48,732 nt of DNA. Origin: Candidatus Eiseniibacteriota bacterium (GTDB lineage Bacteria; Eisenbacteria; RBG-16-71-46). Location: positions 1 to 48,732 of the forward strand of contig JANXPZ010000180.1 of the NCBI GenBank assembly GCA_025357055.1, in the 5' to 3' direction. The notes beneath the pieces are model-generated. The model was given only the letters and a program-made list of their open reading frames with translations. It was not told the DNA's origin and did not search any database. Shown piece after piece: positions 29,610-39,300 of this stretch. Position 1 is the first letter of the stretch. Each line of letters opens with the position of its first letter. A program made the position numbers and the translations under genes.

Positions 29610-30929
29610 CTACGTCCCTCCCTGCGATCGCTTCATGGGAAAGCGCACCGTGCACGTGGTGCCGCGCCCCACTTCGCTCTGGATCCTCAGCTCCCCGCCC
29701 GCCGACTCGGCCAGCCGCCGGGCCAGGAAGATCCCGAGACCCGAGCCGGTGGCCCGGGTCGTGAAGAACGGGCTGCCCAGCCGCTTCAGGATCCCGGGCG
29801 CGATCCCCACGCCGTCGTCGGTGATGCCGATCTCGATGCGGCCCGCCCGCTCCGTCAGGCTGACCGCGAGGTGACCGCCCCGGGGCATGGCCTCGAGGGC
29901 GTTCAGGATGAGGTTCAAGTACAACTGCTTCAGCGACTCGTTGTCCAGCGCCACCGGCGCGGCCTCGAACCGGCCGGCGCGCTCGAGCGTCACTTCGCGT
30001 GCGCGCAGCTCGCCCTCGAGCAGGTCGAGCGTGGCCCCGAGCGCGAGCGCGGCGTCCCCGGTCTCGGCCGCCCCGTCCACCTCGCTGCCCCGCGCGAACT
30101 CGAGGTAACGCGCCACGGTGCGCGAGAGCCGGTCGGTCTCCTCGACGACGAAATCGGCCATGCGCCGGGCCTCGGGCTCGAGGCGGCCGAGGCGCTGGGC
30201 GGAGCCGCGGATGATGGCGAGCGGGTTCTTGATCTCGTGCGCCAGGGTCGCCGTCAGGCGCCCCATGGCGGCCAGGTTCTGCGCGCGCGACAGGCGGCGC
30301 TCGAGCCGCGCCGCCGACCAGGCGCCACGCACCACGATGGCGGCGAGCAGGAGCACCGCGAGCATGGTGGCCACCGCGATCAGGAGCAGCGTGCGGCCGA
30401 GGCGCGAGACCACCGGCAGGTAGGCCGGGGCCAGTTCCACCGCGACCGCCCCCAGCACCCGGCCCTGCTCGTCACGGACCGGGGCGAAGCCCGCGCGCAG
30501 CAGGACGCCCTGGTGCCGGTACGGGGCCGAGACCACGGTCTCGCCGCGCAGCGCGCGCCGCAACGCCGGACCCGCGAGCGTGGCGAGGACGCTGGGCAGC
30601 CCCTCCGTGAACTCCGACTCGCGCGCGTCCACGACGGTCACGCCGGCCGAGTCCAGCAGCGATGCGCCGGCCACCCCGGTCGAGGCGCGCAGGGTCACCA
30701 GCTGCACCTGGAGCGAGAGGTAGCCGCCGCCCTCCTCGCGCAGGCGGGCCTCGGCCAGGTCCGCCGGCCCGATCTCGCGCGCGGCGGTGGCGGCGATGCG
30801 GCCGAGGCGCTGCTCGAACTCGGACTCGAGCGCGCCGGCCACGCCCTGCCAGGTGACCCACGTCGAGACCGCGGTGGCCAGCACCACCGCAAGGGCGAAG
30901 AGGGTGATGAAGACCAGGGTGCGCTGCAC
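29610..30929 (-). CDS. membrane sensor histidine kinase (ZraS/AtoS-like)
   Basis: A 439-residue product from GTG 30929 with GGAGGG upstream. Two membrane segments (LVFITLFALAVVLATAVSTW and ALLLIAVATMLAVLLLAAIV-like near residue 180) flank an extracytoplasmic sensor of about 150 residues. The HisKA motif is TATLAHEIKNPLAIIRGSAQ. The ATPase part has NLILNALEAMPRGG (N box), DDGVGIAP (G1) and GSGLGIFLA (G2). It forms a pair with the NtrC-type regulator that follows with one base between. The signal sensed is unknown. Confidence 0.93.
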   Translation of the reverse strand: MQRTLVFITLFALAVVLATAVSTWVTWQGVAGALESEFEQRLGRIAATAAREIGPADLAEARLREEGGGYLSLQVQLVTLRASTGVAGASLLDSAGVTVVDARESEFTEGLPSVLATLAGPALRRALRGETVVSAPYRHQGVLLRAGFAPVRDEQGRVLGAVAVELAPAYLPVVSRLGRTLLLIAVATMLAVLLLAAIVVRGAWSAARLERRLSRAQNLAAMGRLTATLAHEIKNPLAIIRGSAQRLGRLEPEARRMADFVVEETDRLSRTVARYLEFARGSEVDGAAETGDAALALGATLDLLEGELRAREVTLERAGRFEAAPVALDNESLKQLYLNLILNALEAMPRGGHLAVSLTERAGRIEIGITDDGVGIAPGILKRLGSPFFTTRATGSGLGIFLARRLAESAGGELRIQSEVGRGTTCTVRFPMKRSQGGT

Positions 30930-31057
30930 GGGCTCCCTCCCGGCGGCGACCGCGAGCCCGGGCTGGCCCGCGACGCGTCCCGTACGGACGGGGCGCGGAT
31001 CGTCGACACACGCAATCTAGCAGGGCCGCGGGGGCTGTCAACGCGCCGACCGGCGTC

Positions 31058-31077
31058 CCGGCGGCGCGTGCCGCCGG
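31058..31077. terminator. 8-bp-arm hairpin after DUF302 gene
   Basis: CCGGCGGC-GCGT-GCCGCCGG, a perfect hairpin 33 bases after the DUF302 stop at 31111 on the leftward transcript. No T-run follows. Confidence 0.5.
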
Positions 31078-31110
31078 AGGCCGGCCGGGCGGAGCCGCCG
31101 GGAGGAGCGG

Positions 31111-31515
31111 TCAGCCCGCGAGCTTCTGCTGCACGCGCACGAGGCGGGCGCGCGCCTCCCCGGCGATGGGCGTGAGCGCGTCGTTGCCCACGAAACCCAT
31201 GGCGGCCGCGGGGTCCATGAAGGTCACGACCGAGCCGCCCTCGTCCTCGTAGACCGCCACGTTGCAGGGCAGCAGCAGTCCGATGTTCAGCTCGGCCTGG
31301 AAGGCCCGGTGCGCGAGCGGCGGGTTGCAGGCGCCGAGGATGACGTAGCGCCGGAAGTCCACGCCCAGTTTCTCCTTGAGGGTCTGCTGCACGTCGATGC
31401 GCGTGAGGATGCCGAAGCCCTCCTCCTTGAGCAGTTCGGTCGTGCGTTGGACCGCCGCGTCGTAGGGCAGCGCGACCTTCACCCCGAAGCCGTAGGGGGT
31501 CGTGATGACTGACAT
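31111..31515 (-). CDS. DUF302 family protein
   Basis: A 134-residue product from ATG 31515 with AAGGAGGAA upstream. The whole length is a DUF302 domain: TTPYGFGVKVALPYDAAVQR at the start, FGILTRIDVQQTLKEKLGVD, YVILGACNPPLAHRAFQAE, and LLLPCNVAVYED. Two conserved Cys (CNPP and PCNV) are present. Family members are small cytoplasmic or periplasmic proteins of unclear function, often near thiol or redox genes; lpdA lies 90 bases upstream. No signal peptide is seen. Confidence 0.9.
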   Translation of the reverse strand: MSVITTPYGFGVKVALPYDAAVQRTTELLKEEGFGILTRIDVQQTLKEKLGVDFRRYVILGACNPPLAHRAFQAELNIGLLLPCNVAVYEDEGGSVVTFMDPAAAMGFVGNDALTPIAGEARARLVRVQQKLAG

Positions 31516-31563
31516 GATCGTTCCTCCTTCCGGATGCGAACCAGCCCGCGGGACTTCCCCGCT

Positions 31564-31583
31564 GTCTCCCACGCGTGGGAGAC
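31564..31583. promoter_or_regulatory. 20-bp perfect palindrome between lpdA and DUF302 gene
   Basis: GTCTCCCACGCGTGGGAGAC is a perfect 10+10 dyad 48 bases before the DUF302 start. A second hairpin (CGCCCGG..CCGGGCG) covers the lpdA stop. It may be an operator for the DUF302 gene or a transcript-end/attenuation structure. Confidence 0.45.
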
Positions 31584-31605
31584 ACGAAGCGGCGCCCGGG
31601 ATCCG

Positions 31606-33030
31606 TTACCGGGCGGCGGGCCTGGTCTCCTGCCGTAGCAGGTGGATCGCCATGTGGTCGGCATCCTCGGCCGCTTCGCCGATGGTCTCGGCCACCGTCG
31701 GATGCGCATGGATGGCGTGCGCGAGGTGCCGCAGGTCGAGGTCGGCGCCGAGGGCGAGCGAGCACTCGTGGATGATCTCGCTGGCCTTCGCCCCGATGAT
31801 GTGCGCTCCCAGCAGCTGGTCGGTCGCGGCGTCGCCGATGAGCTTCACGAACCCGGCGGTCTCGAGATCGGCGATGTTGCGGCCGTGCGCGCGCAGCGGG
31901 AACCGGCCGATCTTGAGCGTGCGCCCCGCGGCCTTCGCCTCGCGCTCGGTGAGACCGACACTGGCGATCTCGGGGTTCGTGAACGTGGCGGCGGGGACCG
32001 CGCGCCAGTCGGTCTGCGCCGGGTGCCCGGCGATGATCTCGGCGGCCGCCTTGCCCTGCGCCGAGGCGAAGTGCGCCAGCTGCTTCAGGTCGGTGACGTC
32101 GCCGATCGCGTGGATGTTCGGCGCCGAGGTCTGCAGCCGGTCGTTCACCAGCACGCGACCGCGCTCGCCCAGTGCCACGCCGGCCGCCTGCACGCCCAGC
32201 CCGCCGGTGTAGGGCCTGCGGCCGGTCGCCAGCAGCACCGTGTCCACCTCGACCGTCGTCCCGCCGGTGAGCGTGAGCACGATCGATCCGTCAGGACCAT
32301 CCTTGCGGTCCTCGATCTTCGTCCCGAGGAAGATGGCGATCTTCTGCTTCTTCAGTTCGCGCTCGAGCGCCTGCGAGATCTCGTCGTCCTCGGCGAGCAC
32401 CAGGCGCGGCAGCATCTCGATCACCGTGACCTTCGTGCCGAGCGCGGCGAAGAAGCTGGCGAACTCGCAGCCGATGACGCCGCCGCCCAGCACCGCCATG
32501 CGCTTCGGCTGCGCGGGCAGGGCCAGGGCCTCGCGGCTCGTGATGACGCGCGTGCCGTCGAGCGCGAAGCCCGGCGGGAGCCACGAGTCGGCCCCGGTGG
32601 CGAGCAGGACGTGCTGCGCGGCCAGTTCGACCGTGTGGCCGTCCCGCTGCAGCACGGCCACGCGCCCGGGCGCGGCGAGCCGCGCGGTGCCGCGCACGAT
32701 CTCGACCCCGCGGCCCTGGAGCAGCGTCTTCACGCCGCCCGTGAGCTGCTTCACCACCTGGTCCTTGCGCGCGAGCATCCAGTCCCAGCGCACGGTGGGC
32801 GCGGCGACCTCGATGCCGAATTCCTTCGCGCGGCGGATCTGCTCGAGCAGGTGCGCGGAGACGATCCACGCCTTGGTGGGGATGCAGCCCCAGTTCAGGC
32901 AGGTGCCGCCCAGTTCATCCTTCTCCACCACGGCGCTGCGCAGGCCCAGCTGCGCGGCGCGGATGGCCGCCACGTAGCCGCCGGGGCCGGTGCCGATGAC
33001 GACGAGATCGAAGGGACGGGCGTCGGGCAT
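31606..33030 (-). CDS. lpdA: dihydrolipoyl dehydrogenase
   Basis: A 474-residue product. ATG 33030 is chosen because AGGAGG (33037-33042 on the plus strand as CCTCCT) is 6 bases from it, whereas it directly abuts the upstream ATG at 33036. FAD site: DLVVIGTGPGGYVAAIRAAQ. Redox disulfide: GGTCLNWGCIPTKAW. NAD site: AVLGGGVIGCEFASFFAALG. The C-terminal catalytic His-Glu is in HAIHAHPTVAETIGEAAED. The enzyme reoxidises lipoamide in 2-oxoacid dehydrogenase and glycine-cleavage complexes; no other complex subunit is encoded nearby. Confidence 0.95.
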   Translation of the reverse strand: MPDARPFDLVVIGTGPGGYVAAIRAAQLGLRSAVVEKDELGGTCLNWGCIPTKAWIVSAHLLEQIRRAKEFGIEVAAPTVRWDWMLARKDQVVKQLTGGVKTLLQGRGVEIVRGTARLAAPGRVAVLQRDGHTVELAAQHVLLATGADSWLPPGFALDGTRVITSREALALPAQPKRMAVLGGGVIGCEFASFFAALGTKVTVIEMLPRLVLAEDDEISQALERELKKQKIAIFLGTKIEDRKDGPDGSIVLTLTGGTTVEVDTVLLATGRRPYTGGLGVQAAGVALGERGRVLVNDRLQTSAPNIHAIGDVTDLKQLAHFASAQGKAAAEIIAGHPAQTDWRAVPAATFTNPEIASVGLTEREAKAAGRTLKIGRFPLRAHGRNIADLETAGFVKLIGDAATDQLLGAHIIGAKASEIIHECSLALGADLDLRHLAHAIHAHPTVAETIGEAAEDADHMAIHLLRQETRPAAR

Positions 33031-33068
33031 GGACATCCTCCTGCGCGCAGGTGTCGTGCGGGGCGGGA

Positions 33069-33857
33069 CTACTTCCCGGTCCCGCCCGGCGGAGTCATCC
33101 CGGGCGGCATCGCGCCCTGGCCCAGCGGCGGCGCCTTCTGGCCGGTCTTCGCCAGGATCTGCTGCATGTGCTGCACGATCTGCTGCTTCATCTCCTCGGA
33201 CGGCCCGGCCTCCAGCGAGCGGTGGAAGTACTTCAGGGCCGTCTCGTTCTCGCCCGCGCGCTCGTTCACGACGCCCAGGTTGAAGAGCGCGATGGGCTGG
33301 CTGGGTTCACGCACCAGCGCCAGCTGGAACAGCTGCTCCGCGCGCGCCATCTCCCCCTGGTTGTACCAGCACACGCCCAGGTCCACGATCGCCATGACCC
33401 GCGTGGAGTCCCGGGCGATGGCGCGCGCGTAGCTGGTCGCGGCCTCGGCCCAGTTGGCGGTGTCGTAGAGGAGATTGGCGTACTCGATGGTCGCGTCCAC
33501 GTTCGTCGAGTCCCGCCGGATCACGGTGCGCAGGCTGTCGATCAGCCGCTGCTGGTCCCCCGAGGCGCCCTGGACGGGCACCGCGTTGTTCTTCCTGGAA
33601 CCGTCCACCGCCTGCCAGACCAGGAACGCAGCGGCCACGACCCCGAGGAACATCCACAGGAAGAGCGCGTTCGGGTTGGCGACGGGTCGCGACCGCGGAC
33701 GGCGCTCCGGGCGGCGGATGACGATCTCGGGCTCGGCTGCGCCCGGCTGGGCGGATCCGGGAGCCGGCTCCTGGAGCGGGTAGTTGCAGTGGCTGCAGCT
33801 GGCGCTGCTGGCCGGATTCTCGTGCCCGCAATCAGGGCAGCGGACGGCGTCGGACAT
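33069..33857 (-). CDS. zinc-ribbon and TPR membrane protein
   Basis: A 262-residue product from ATG 33857. Residues 7-24 form a zinc ribbon (CPDCGHENPASSASCSHC). A single membrane segment lies at about 68-84 (LFLWMFLGVVAAAFLVW), then three or more TPR units (VDATIEYANLLYDTANWAEA; VMAIVDLGVCWYNQGEMARA; IALFNLGVVNERAGENETAL) like those of CcmH/NrfG-type scaffolds. The tail is Pro/Gly/Met-rich. It probably serves as a protein-interaction scaffold at the inner membrane. It may be co-transcribed with lpdA (38-base gap). Confidence 0.85.
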   Translation of the reverse strand: MSDAVRCPDCGHENPASSASCSHCNYPLQEPAPGSAQPGAAEPEIVIRRPERRPRSRPVANPNALFLWMFLGVVAAAFLVWQAVDGSRKNNAVPVQGASGDQQRLIDSLRTVIRRDSTNVDATIEYANLLYDTANWAEAATSYARAIARDSTRVMAIVDLGVCWYNQGEMARAEQLFQLALVREPSQPIALFNLGVVNERAGENETALKYFHRSLEAGPSEEMKQQIVQHMQQILAKTGQKAPPLGQGAMPPGMTPPGGTGK

Positions 33858-33990
33858 GGATCCCTCGAGGTTGGCGCGAGGCCGGGCGCCATCGGCGGAG
33901 CCGATGGCTCAGGACCTGCCGACTATAGGCGCGCCGCGAAGACCCCGGCAAGCGAACCGCTCACGAACCGGGCCGGGGCCCCGCGTCCGC

Positions 33991-35979
33991 TCAGAGCGCG
34001 GGCCGCAGGACCCGCTCCAGCGTGCTCTGCAGTTGCTCCAGGCGGTAGGGCTTGCGGATGAACCCGGCCAGCCGCTCCTTCGCGACACGCCGGGTGGCCT
34101 CCGCCTCGTCGTAGCCGCTGGACAGGATCACCTTCGCGTCGGGCTCGATGCGCAGGATCCGCTCGAGCGCCGCCACCCCGTCCAGCTTCGGCATGGTCAG
34201 GTCCAGGATGATCGCGCGGATCCCGGTGCCGTGCCGCCGCACCACCTCCACCGCCTGCTCGCCGTCCTCCGCCGTCAGCACCGCGTAGCCCATGGACCCC
34301 ACCATCGCGGCGCAGGCCTGCAGGACCATCTCCTCGTCGTCCGCGATCAGGATGGTCCCCTTCCCCGTGCCTGGCGCCGCCTCGACCACGTCGTCGGACG
34401 CACGTTCCGCCGGGTCCGCCACACCGGGCGCCCCGGCGAACGCGGGGAACAGCACGCGGATGGTGGTCCCCTTCCCCGGCGCGCTGTCGAGCAGGATCGC
34501 GCCGCCGTGGCCCCGCACGATCCCGAACACCGCCGGCAGGCCGAGTCCGCGCCCGGTGAACTTGGTGGTGAAGAACGGATCGAACATCCGTTTCCGAGTG
34601 TCCTCGTCCATCCCGCAACCGTTGTCCGTCACCTCGAGGTAGGCGTAGCGCCCCGCGGGCGCCAGCTCGTCGAGACAGCTGCGGCTCAGGTAGGAGCCGT
34701 CGCAATCCTTCACGCCGGTGGAGAGCGCGACCACTCCCGGTTCGCCCCCGATGGCCTCCGCCGCGTTGGTGATGAGGTTCATGGTCACCTGCTGGATCTG
34801 CCCGGCGTCGGCTTCGACCGCGGGCAGGACGCTGTCCAGGTGGAGATTCAGCGTCACGGTCCGGGGGATGGAGGTGCGCAGGAGGTGGACGTTCTCCCTG
34901 ACCAGCTCGTTCAGGTCCACGCGCCCGACCAGGAACTTGCCCCGGCCGGAATAGGCCAGCATCTGGCGCGTCAGGTCCGCCGCGCGCCGGGCGGCGTGGC
35001 CGGCAGCATCGAGCCGGGACCGCACCGGGGAGACCGGGGAGAGCTCGCGCAGCGCCAGCTCGAGGTTTCCCAGCATCGCCATGAGCAGGTTGTTGAAATC
35101 GTGCGCGATGCCCCCCGCCAGCACGCCGAGGCTCTCCAGCTTCTGCGCATGGAGCAGCCGCCGCTCCATCTCCAGCCGTTGCTCCTCGATCTGCCTGCGT
35201 TCGGTGACGTCCCGGAAGCACCAGACGCGCCCGGCGATCACGTCGTCGTGCATCAGCGGGCGCGAGAAGCGGTCGAAGATCCGGCCGTCCTTGAAACGGA
35301 CGCTGTCGAAATCCTCGTCCGCGGACCGGTAGAGGGCCTTGACCTTCGCCAGGAACGCCTCGGAATCCTCGAGCTGATCCAGGACGACTCCCAGCAGCCG
35401 GTCGTCGTCCCCGGAGTCGGCGATCTCCTGCGGGATGCGCCAGAGCTCGTTGAAACGCGCGTTCCGGTACACGACGGTGCCCCGGACGTCCACCACGAGA
35501 ACCCCGTCGGCCACCGCGTCCATCGTGGCCCGCAACAGCGACTCCGCCCGGGCCCGCTCCGTGATGTCCACGACGGAGGCCGTGGTGCCGAGGAAGTCCC
35601 CGGCGGCGGCGTAGAGGCCCCGGACGAAGGTCACCGCCTGGACCGTGTCCCCGGACCGGGTGACGTAGCGTTTCTCGACGATGAAGTGGTCGATCTCCCG
35701 CCGTTTGAGCCGTGCAAGCAGTTCGCGGTTCGAGTCCAGGTCGTCGGCGTGGGTCACGTCGGCAAAGCTTCGCCCGACCAACTCCTCCGGATCGTATCCG
35801 AGCAGCCTGCCGAAGACGCCGTTGACCCGCTGCAGCCGGAAGTCCGGGCCCGCGACGGCAATCCCGTAGGGCAGGTCCTCGAACAGCGCCTGGAATCCGG
35901 GCTCGCTCTGCTGCAGCGCGTCCGCACCGGGAGGGAGCGCACGGGGCGCCGGACCGGATGATGCCGCTTCTTGAGCCAT
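33991..35979 (-). CDS. soluble PAS-PAS hybrid histidine kinase with C-terminal receiver
   Basis: A 662-residue product from ATG 35979 (GGGGGGAG upstream); the frame stays open further up but reads as non-coding. No membrane segment is seen. PAS 1 (residues ~25-135, QRVNGVFGRLLGYDPEELVG), PAS 2 (~140-265, VFRDVTERRQ-type end), HisKA LGVLAGGIAHDFNNLLMAML, HATPase with NLITNAAEAIG, DNGCGMDED and GRGLGLPAVFGIVRGHGG. The receiver domain at ~545-660 has ILIADDEEMV, the phospho-Asp in AIILDLTMPKLDGV and LSSGYDE. It is a hybrid kinase for a cytoplasmic signal, likely redox or small ligand; output partner unknown. Confidence 0.93.
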   Translation of the reverse strand: MAQEAASSGPAPRALPPGADALQQSEPGFQALFEDLPYGIAVAGPDFRLQRVNGVFGRLLGYDPEELVGRSFADVTHADDLDSNRELLARLKRREIDHFIVEKRYVTRSGDTVQAVTFVRGLYAAAGDFLGTTASVVDITERARAESLLRATMDAVADGVLVVDVRGTVVYRNARFNELWRIPQEIADSGDDDRLLGVVLDQLEDSEAFLAKVKALYRSADEDFDSVRFKDGRIFDRFSRPLMHDDVIAGRVWCFRDVTERRQIEEQRLEMERRLLHAQKLESLGVLAGGIAHDFNNLLMAMLGNLELALRELSPVSPVRSRLDAAGHAARRAADLTRQMLAYSGRGKFLVGRVDLNELVRENVHLLRTSIPRTVTLNLHLDSVLPAVEADAGQIQQVTMNLITNAAEAIGGEPGVVALSTGVKDCDGSYLSRSCLDELAPAGRYAYLEVTDNGCGMDEDTRKRMFDPFFTTKFTGRGLGLPAVFGIVRGHGGAILLDSAPGKGTTIRVLFPAFAGAPGVADPAERASDDVVEAAPGTGKGTILIADDEEMVLQACAAMVGSMGYAVLTAEDGEQAVEVVRRHGTGIRAIILDLTMPKLDGVAALERILRIEPDAKVILSSGYDEAEATRRVAKERLAGFIRKPYRLEQLQSTLERVLRPAL

Positions 35980-36348
35980 GGGTCTGCTCCCCCCGGTTCT
36001 GTCACGACTGCCCCGCGCCGCGGCGCTGCCCCGGGCAGGGTGCCCGGTGCGGTATCGTCGCCAGCCTCGGAGCGCCGACATGCGACGAAGCGCACGCGGC
36101 CGGGGAAGCTCCGGGGACGGAGCGGGTGCATCACCGTGCCCCTTTCGCCGGGACACGCGGTGGCAGGATACGGCGGCCCGTGGCGACAGGGCAATGCCGT
36201 TCTGCCCGGGGTGGCTCCGCCCCGGGGCGCCCACCCCGCCCCGTGCCGCCGTCACACGATCGACCGTGTTTGAAGGGGAGGGTCGCGGTCCTCCCGGCCT
36301 CCCGGCCTCCGTTGCCGAACCACGCTTCTGCGGCTAGCATCCGCCCCC
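35980..36348. other. 369-base divergent intergenic region
   Basis: It separates the hybrid kinase and the tandem nucleotidase, so promoters for both should lie here. I see no gene and no clear operator or promoter consensus. Confidence 0.5.
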
Positions 36349-39300
36349 ATGAGACCTCCCATCTTCCTGTACCTGCTCGCCGTCATCGGCGCTTCACTGC
36401 AGCCCACGCTCGCCCCGGAGGCACGGAGCGAGACCGCGCGCCTCACGGTGTTCCACACCACCGACCTGCACGGCGCGCTCACCGCGTACGACTACCTGGC
36501 CGACCGGCCGGCGCCTTCCGGGCTCGTGAGGATCGCCAGCCTGGTGCGGACGGCGCGCGCCGGGGGACAGCCGGTGCTGCTGCTCGACGATGGCGACGTC
36601 ATCCAGGGCGGCGCGCTCGAGAGCGCCTACTGGCGCGGCGACCGCGCGCGGCCCGAGCCCATGATGGCGGCCATGACGCGCCTGGGCTATGACGCGATGG
36701 CGGTCGGCAACCACGAGTTCTCCTGGGGGCTCGCGGGGCTGGCGAAGGCGCGGGCCGAGGCCGGCTTCCCCTGGCTCGCCGCCAACGTGGTGCGCGCGCA
36801 GGACGGCAAGCCCGCCTTCGGCGCCTCGATCGTCAAGACCCTGGCCGGCGTGCGGGTCGGCGTGATCGGGCTCACGACTCCCGCGGTGCCCGCGCTCGAG
36901 GACTCGGCGAACTGGGCCGGCCTGCGCTTCCTCTCCCCGCTCGAGGCCGGGAACGCCGAGGCGAAGCGGCTGCGCGAGGTCGAGCGCTGCGACGTGGTGG
37001 TCGTGCTCGCCCACACCGGGCTCGAGCGGGACCTGACCACGGGGATCGAGCGCCAGGGCGATGCCCCCGACGAGAACTGGGGCGCCCGCCTGGCCACCGG
37101 GCTGCAGGGCGTGGACGTGCTCATCCTGGGCCACACGCACACGGCGCTGGTGCATGCGAACCCGCCCGCCGGGCCGCTGGTCGTGCAGGCGGGCCGCAAT
37201 GCCGAGTCCCTCGGCCGCGTGGACCTCGAGTTGACCCGCGGCGGCCCGCAGGAGCCGTGGCACGTCGGGCTGCGCCGCGGCCAGACCGTCGCGCTGGCCG
37301 ATTCGATCCCCGTGGACGCGGAACTGGACGCCTTCGCCGCGCCCTACCACGCGGCCGCGCAGGCGGCGCTCTCCGAGCGCATCGGCGAGGCCGCGCAGGA
37401 CATCGGCTCGCCGCACGGGCGCCTCGCCGACGGCCCGCTCTGGGACCTGGTCCACGCGGCCCAGCTCGAGGCCAGTGGCGCGGACGTCTCGCTGGCCGCG
37501 CTCTTCGATCCCGCGGCCGTCATCCGCCGCGGTCCGGTGACGGTGCGCGATGCGATGCGCGCCTATCCGTATGACAACACGCTCGCCGTGGTCGAGCTGA
37601 CCGGCGAACAGCTGCGCCAGGCGCTCGAGCGCTCGGCACGCTACTACGCGCCCTACACCTACGAGGCCGGCCGCGCGCTCACCGAGCCGGGCGTGGCAGG
37701 CTACAACGCGGATGCCGCGCAGGGCGTCAGCTACGAGGTGGACCTCACGCGCCCCGCGGGCGCACGAATCGTCAATCTCGTCTGGCGCGGACAGCCCCTG
37801 CCGTCCGACCAGAAGCTCAAGGTCGCGGTCAACAACTACCGGCTGAACGGCGGCGGCGGCTTCACCGAGATCGCGGCCGCGCCGCGCCTGCTCGCCCACG
37901 GACCCGAGGTGCGCCAGGCGCTGGTGGACCACATCCGCCGGGCCGGCACGCTCGAGGCCCGCACCGATCGCTCCTGGACCGTGCTGCCCGACTACGCTGC
38001 GAGCCCGGAGCGGCCGCTGGTGGACCTGCTGGTGCGCCGGGGCGTGGCGCCGAAGGGCGAGGTCCTGCACCTGTTCCCCGACGAACCGGCGCGCCGCGCC
38101 GACCTCGCCTACTGGCTGGCGCGCGCCTTCGACTGGCGTGAGAAGCGGCTCTCGGGCGCCTTCGCCGACGTGCCCGACTCGCTCGAGCCCTGGCTGGACG
38201 GGCTGCTCAAGCGCGGCGTGCTCGGGAGCGACGCCCGGCAGGAGCTCATCCAGCCGTTCGCGGTGGCCTCGCTCGCCAACGCCCGGGACTGGTGCGAGGC
38301 GGCGGCCCTGGCCTCGGGCTACGCGCTCGGGAGCGAGGCCGAACGCGCCTCGTTCCGCCGCAGCCTCCTGACCGGCATGAGCCTCGCAGGCCGGGGCGAC
38401 ACGCTGACGCGCGTCCAGGTGCTGGGGCTGATCGCCAACACCCGCTTCCCCACCGTGCGGGTGCTCGAGACCACCGACTTCCACGGCGCGCTGCTGCCGG
38501 GCGCGAAGGAGCGCCGCAGCGGGCGCGCCTACGGGGGCTCCGCGGTGCTGGCCGCGCACCTGCGCCGGCTGCGGGCCGAGAACCCCGAGGGCACGATCCT
38601 CGTGGATGGCGGCGACACCTTCCAGGGCACCATGATCTCGAACCTGCAGTACGGCCGCCCGGTGGTGGAGCAGATGAACCTGCTCGGCTACAGCGGGTAC
38701 GCCGCCGGCAACCATGACTTCGACTGGTCGGCCGACACGCTGGCCCGGCGCGTGGCCGAGATGCGCTTCTCCGCCTTCGGCGCCAACGTGGTCGAGCGCC
38801 GGAGCGGCCGCATGCCGCGCTGGCTGCGCCGCGACACGCTGCTCGTGCGCCGCGGCCTGCGCGTGGGGCTCTTCGGCATGTCCTACGTCGGGACCCCGAG
38901 GGTGACGCTGGCGACCAACGTGGCGCACCTGCGCTTCGAGGACGACTCACTCACCGCGGCGCGGCTCGTGCCCGCGCTGCGCAGGCGCTGGCACCCGCAA
39001 CTGGTGATCGAGATCGGTCACACGCCGGCCGAGACCGACTCGTCGCGGCACGCCTCGGGCGACCTGGCGCGGCTCGCGCGCGGGGTCCCGGGCGTGGACC
39101 TGTGGATGGGCGGCCACAGCCACAACTACGTCCTCGACGAGATCGGCGGCGCGACCGTGATGATCCCGGGCGCCCAGGGCCAGGCCGTGGGCGTGTGCGA
39201 CCTCACGGTGGACCCCGTGGCCGGGCGGGTGGTGGAGCGCCGTGCCCGGATCGTCAGCACCTACGCCGACGAGGTCACGCCCGACAGCACGCTCGCCGCG

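Noticed and set aside
36394-38928. 844-codon minus-strand frame inside the nucleotidase gene
   Set aside because: It is a shadow of the clearly conserved plus-strand tandem nucleotidase.
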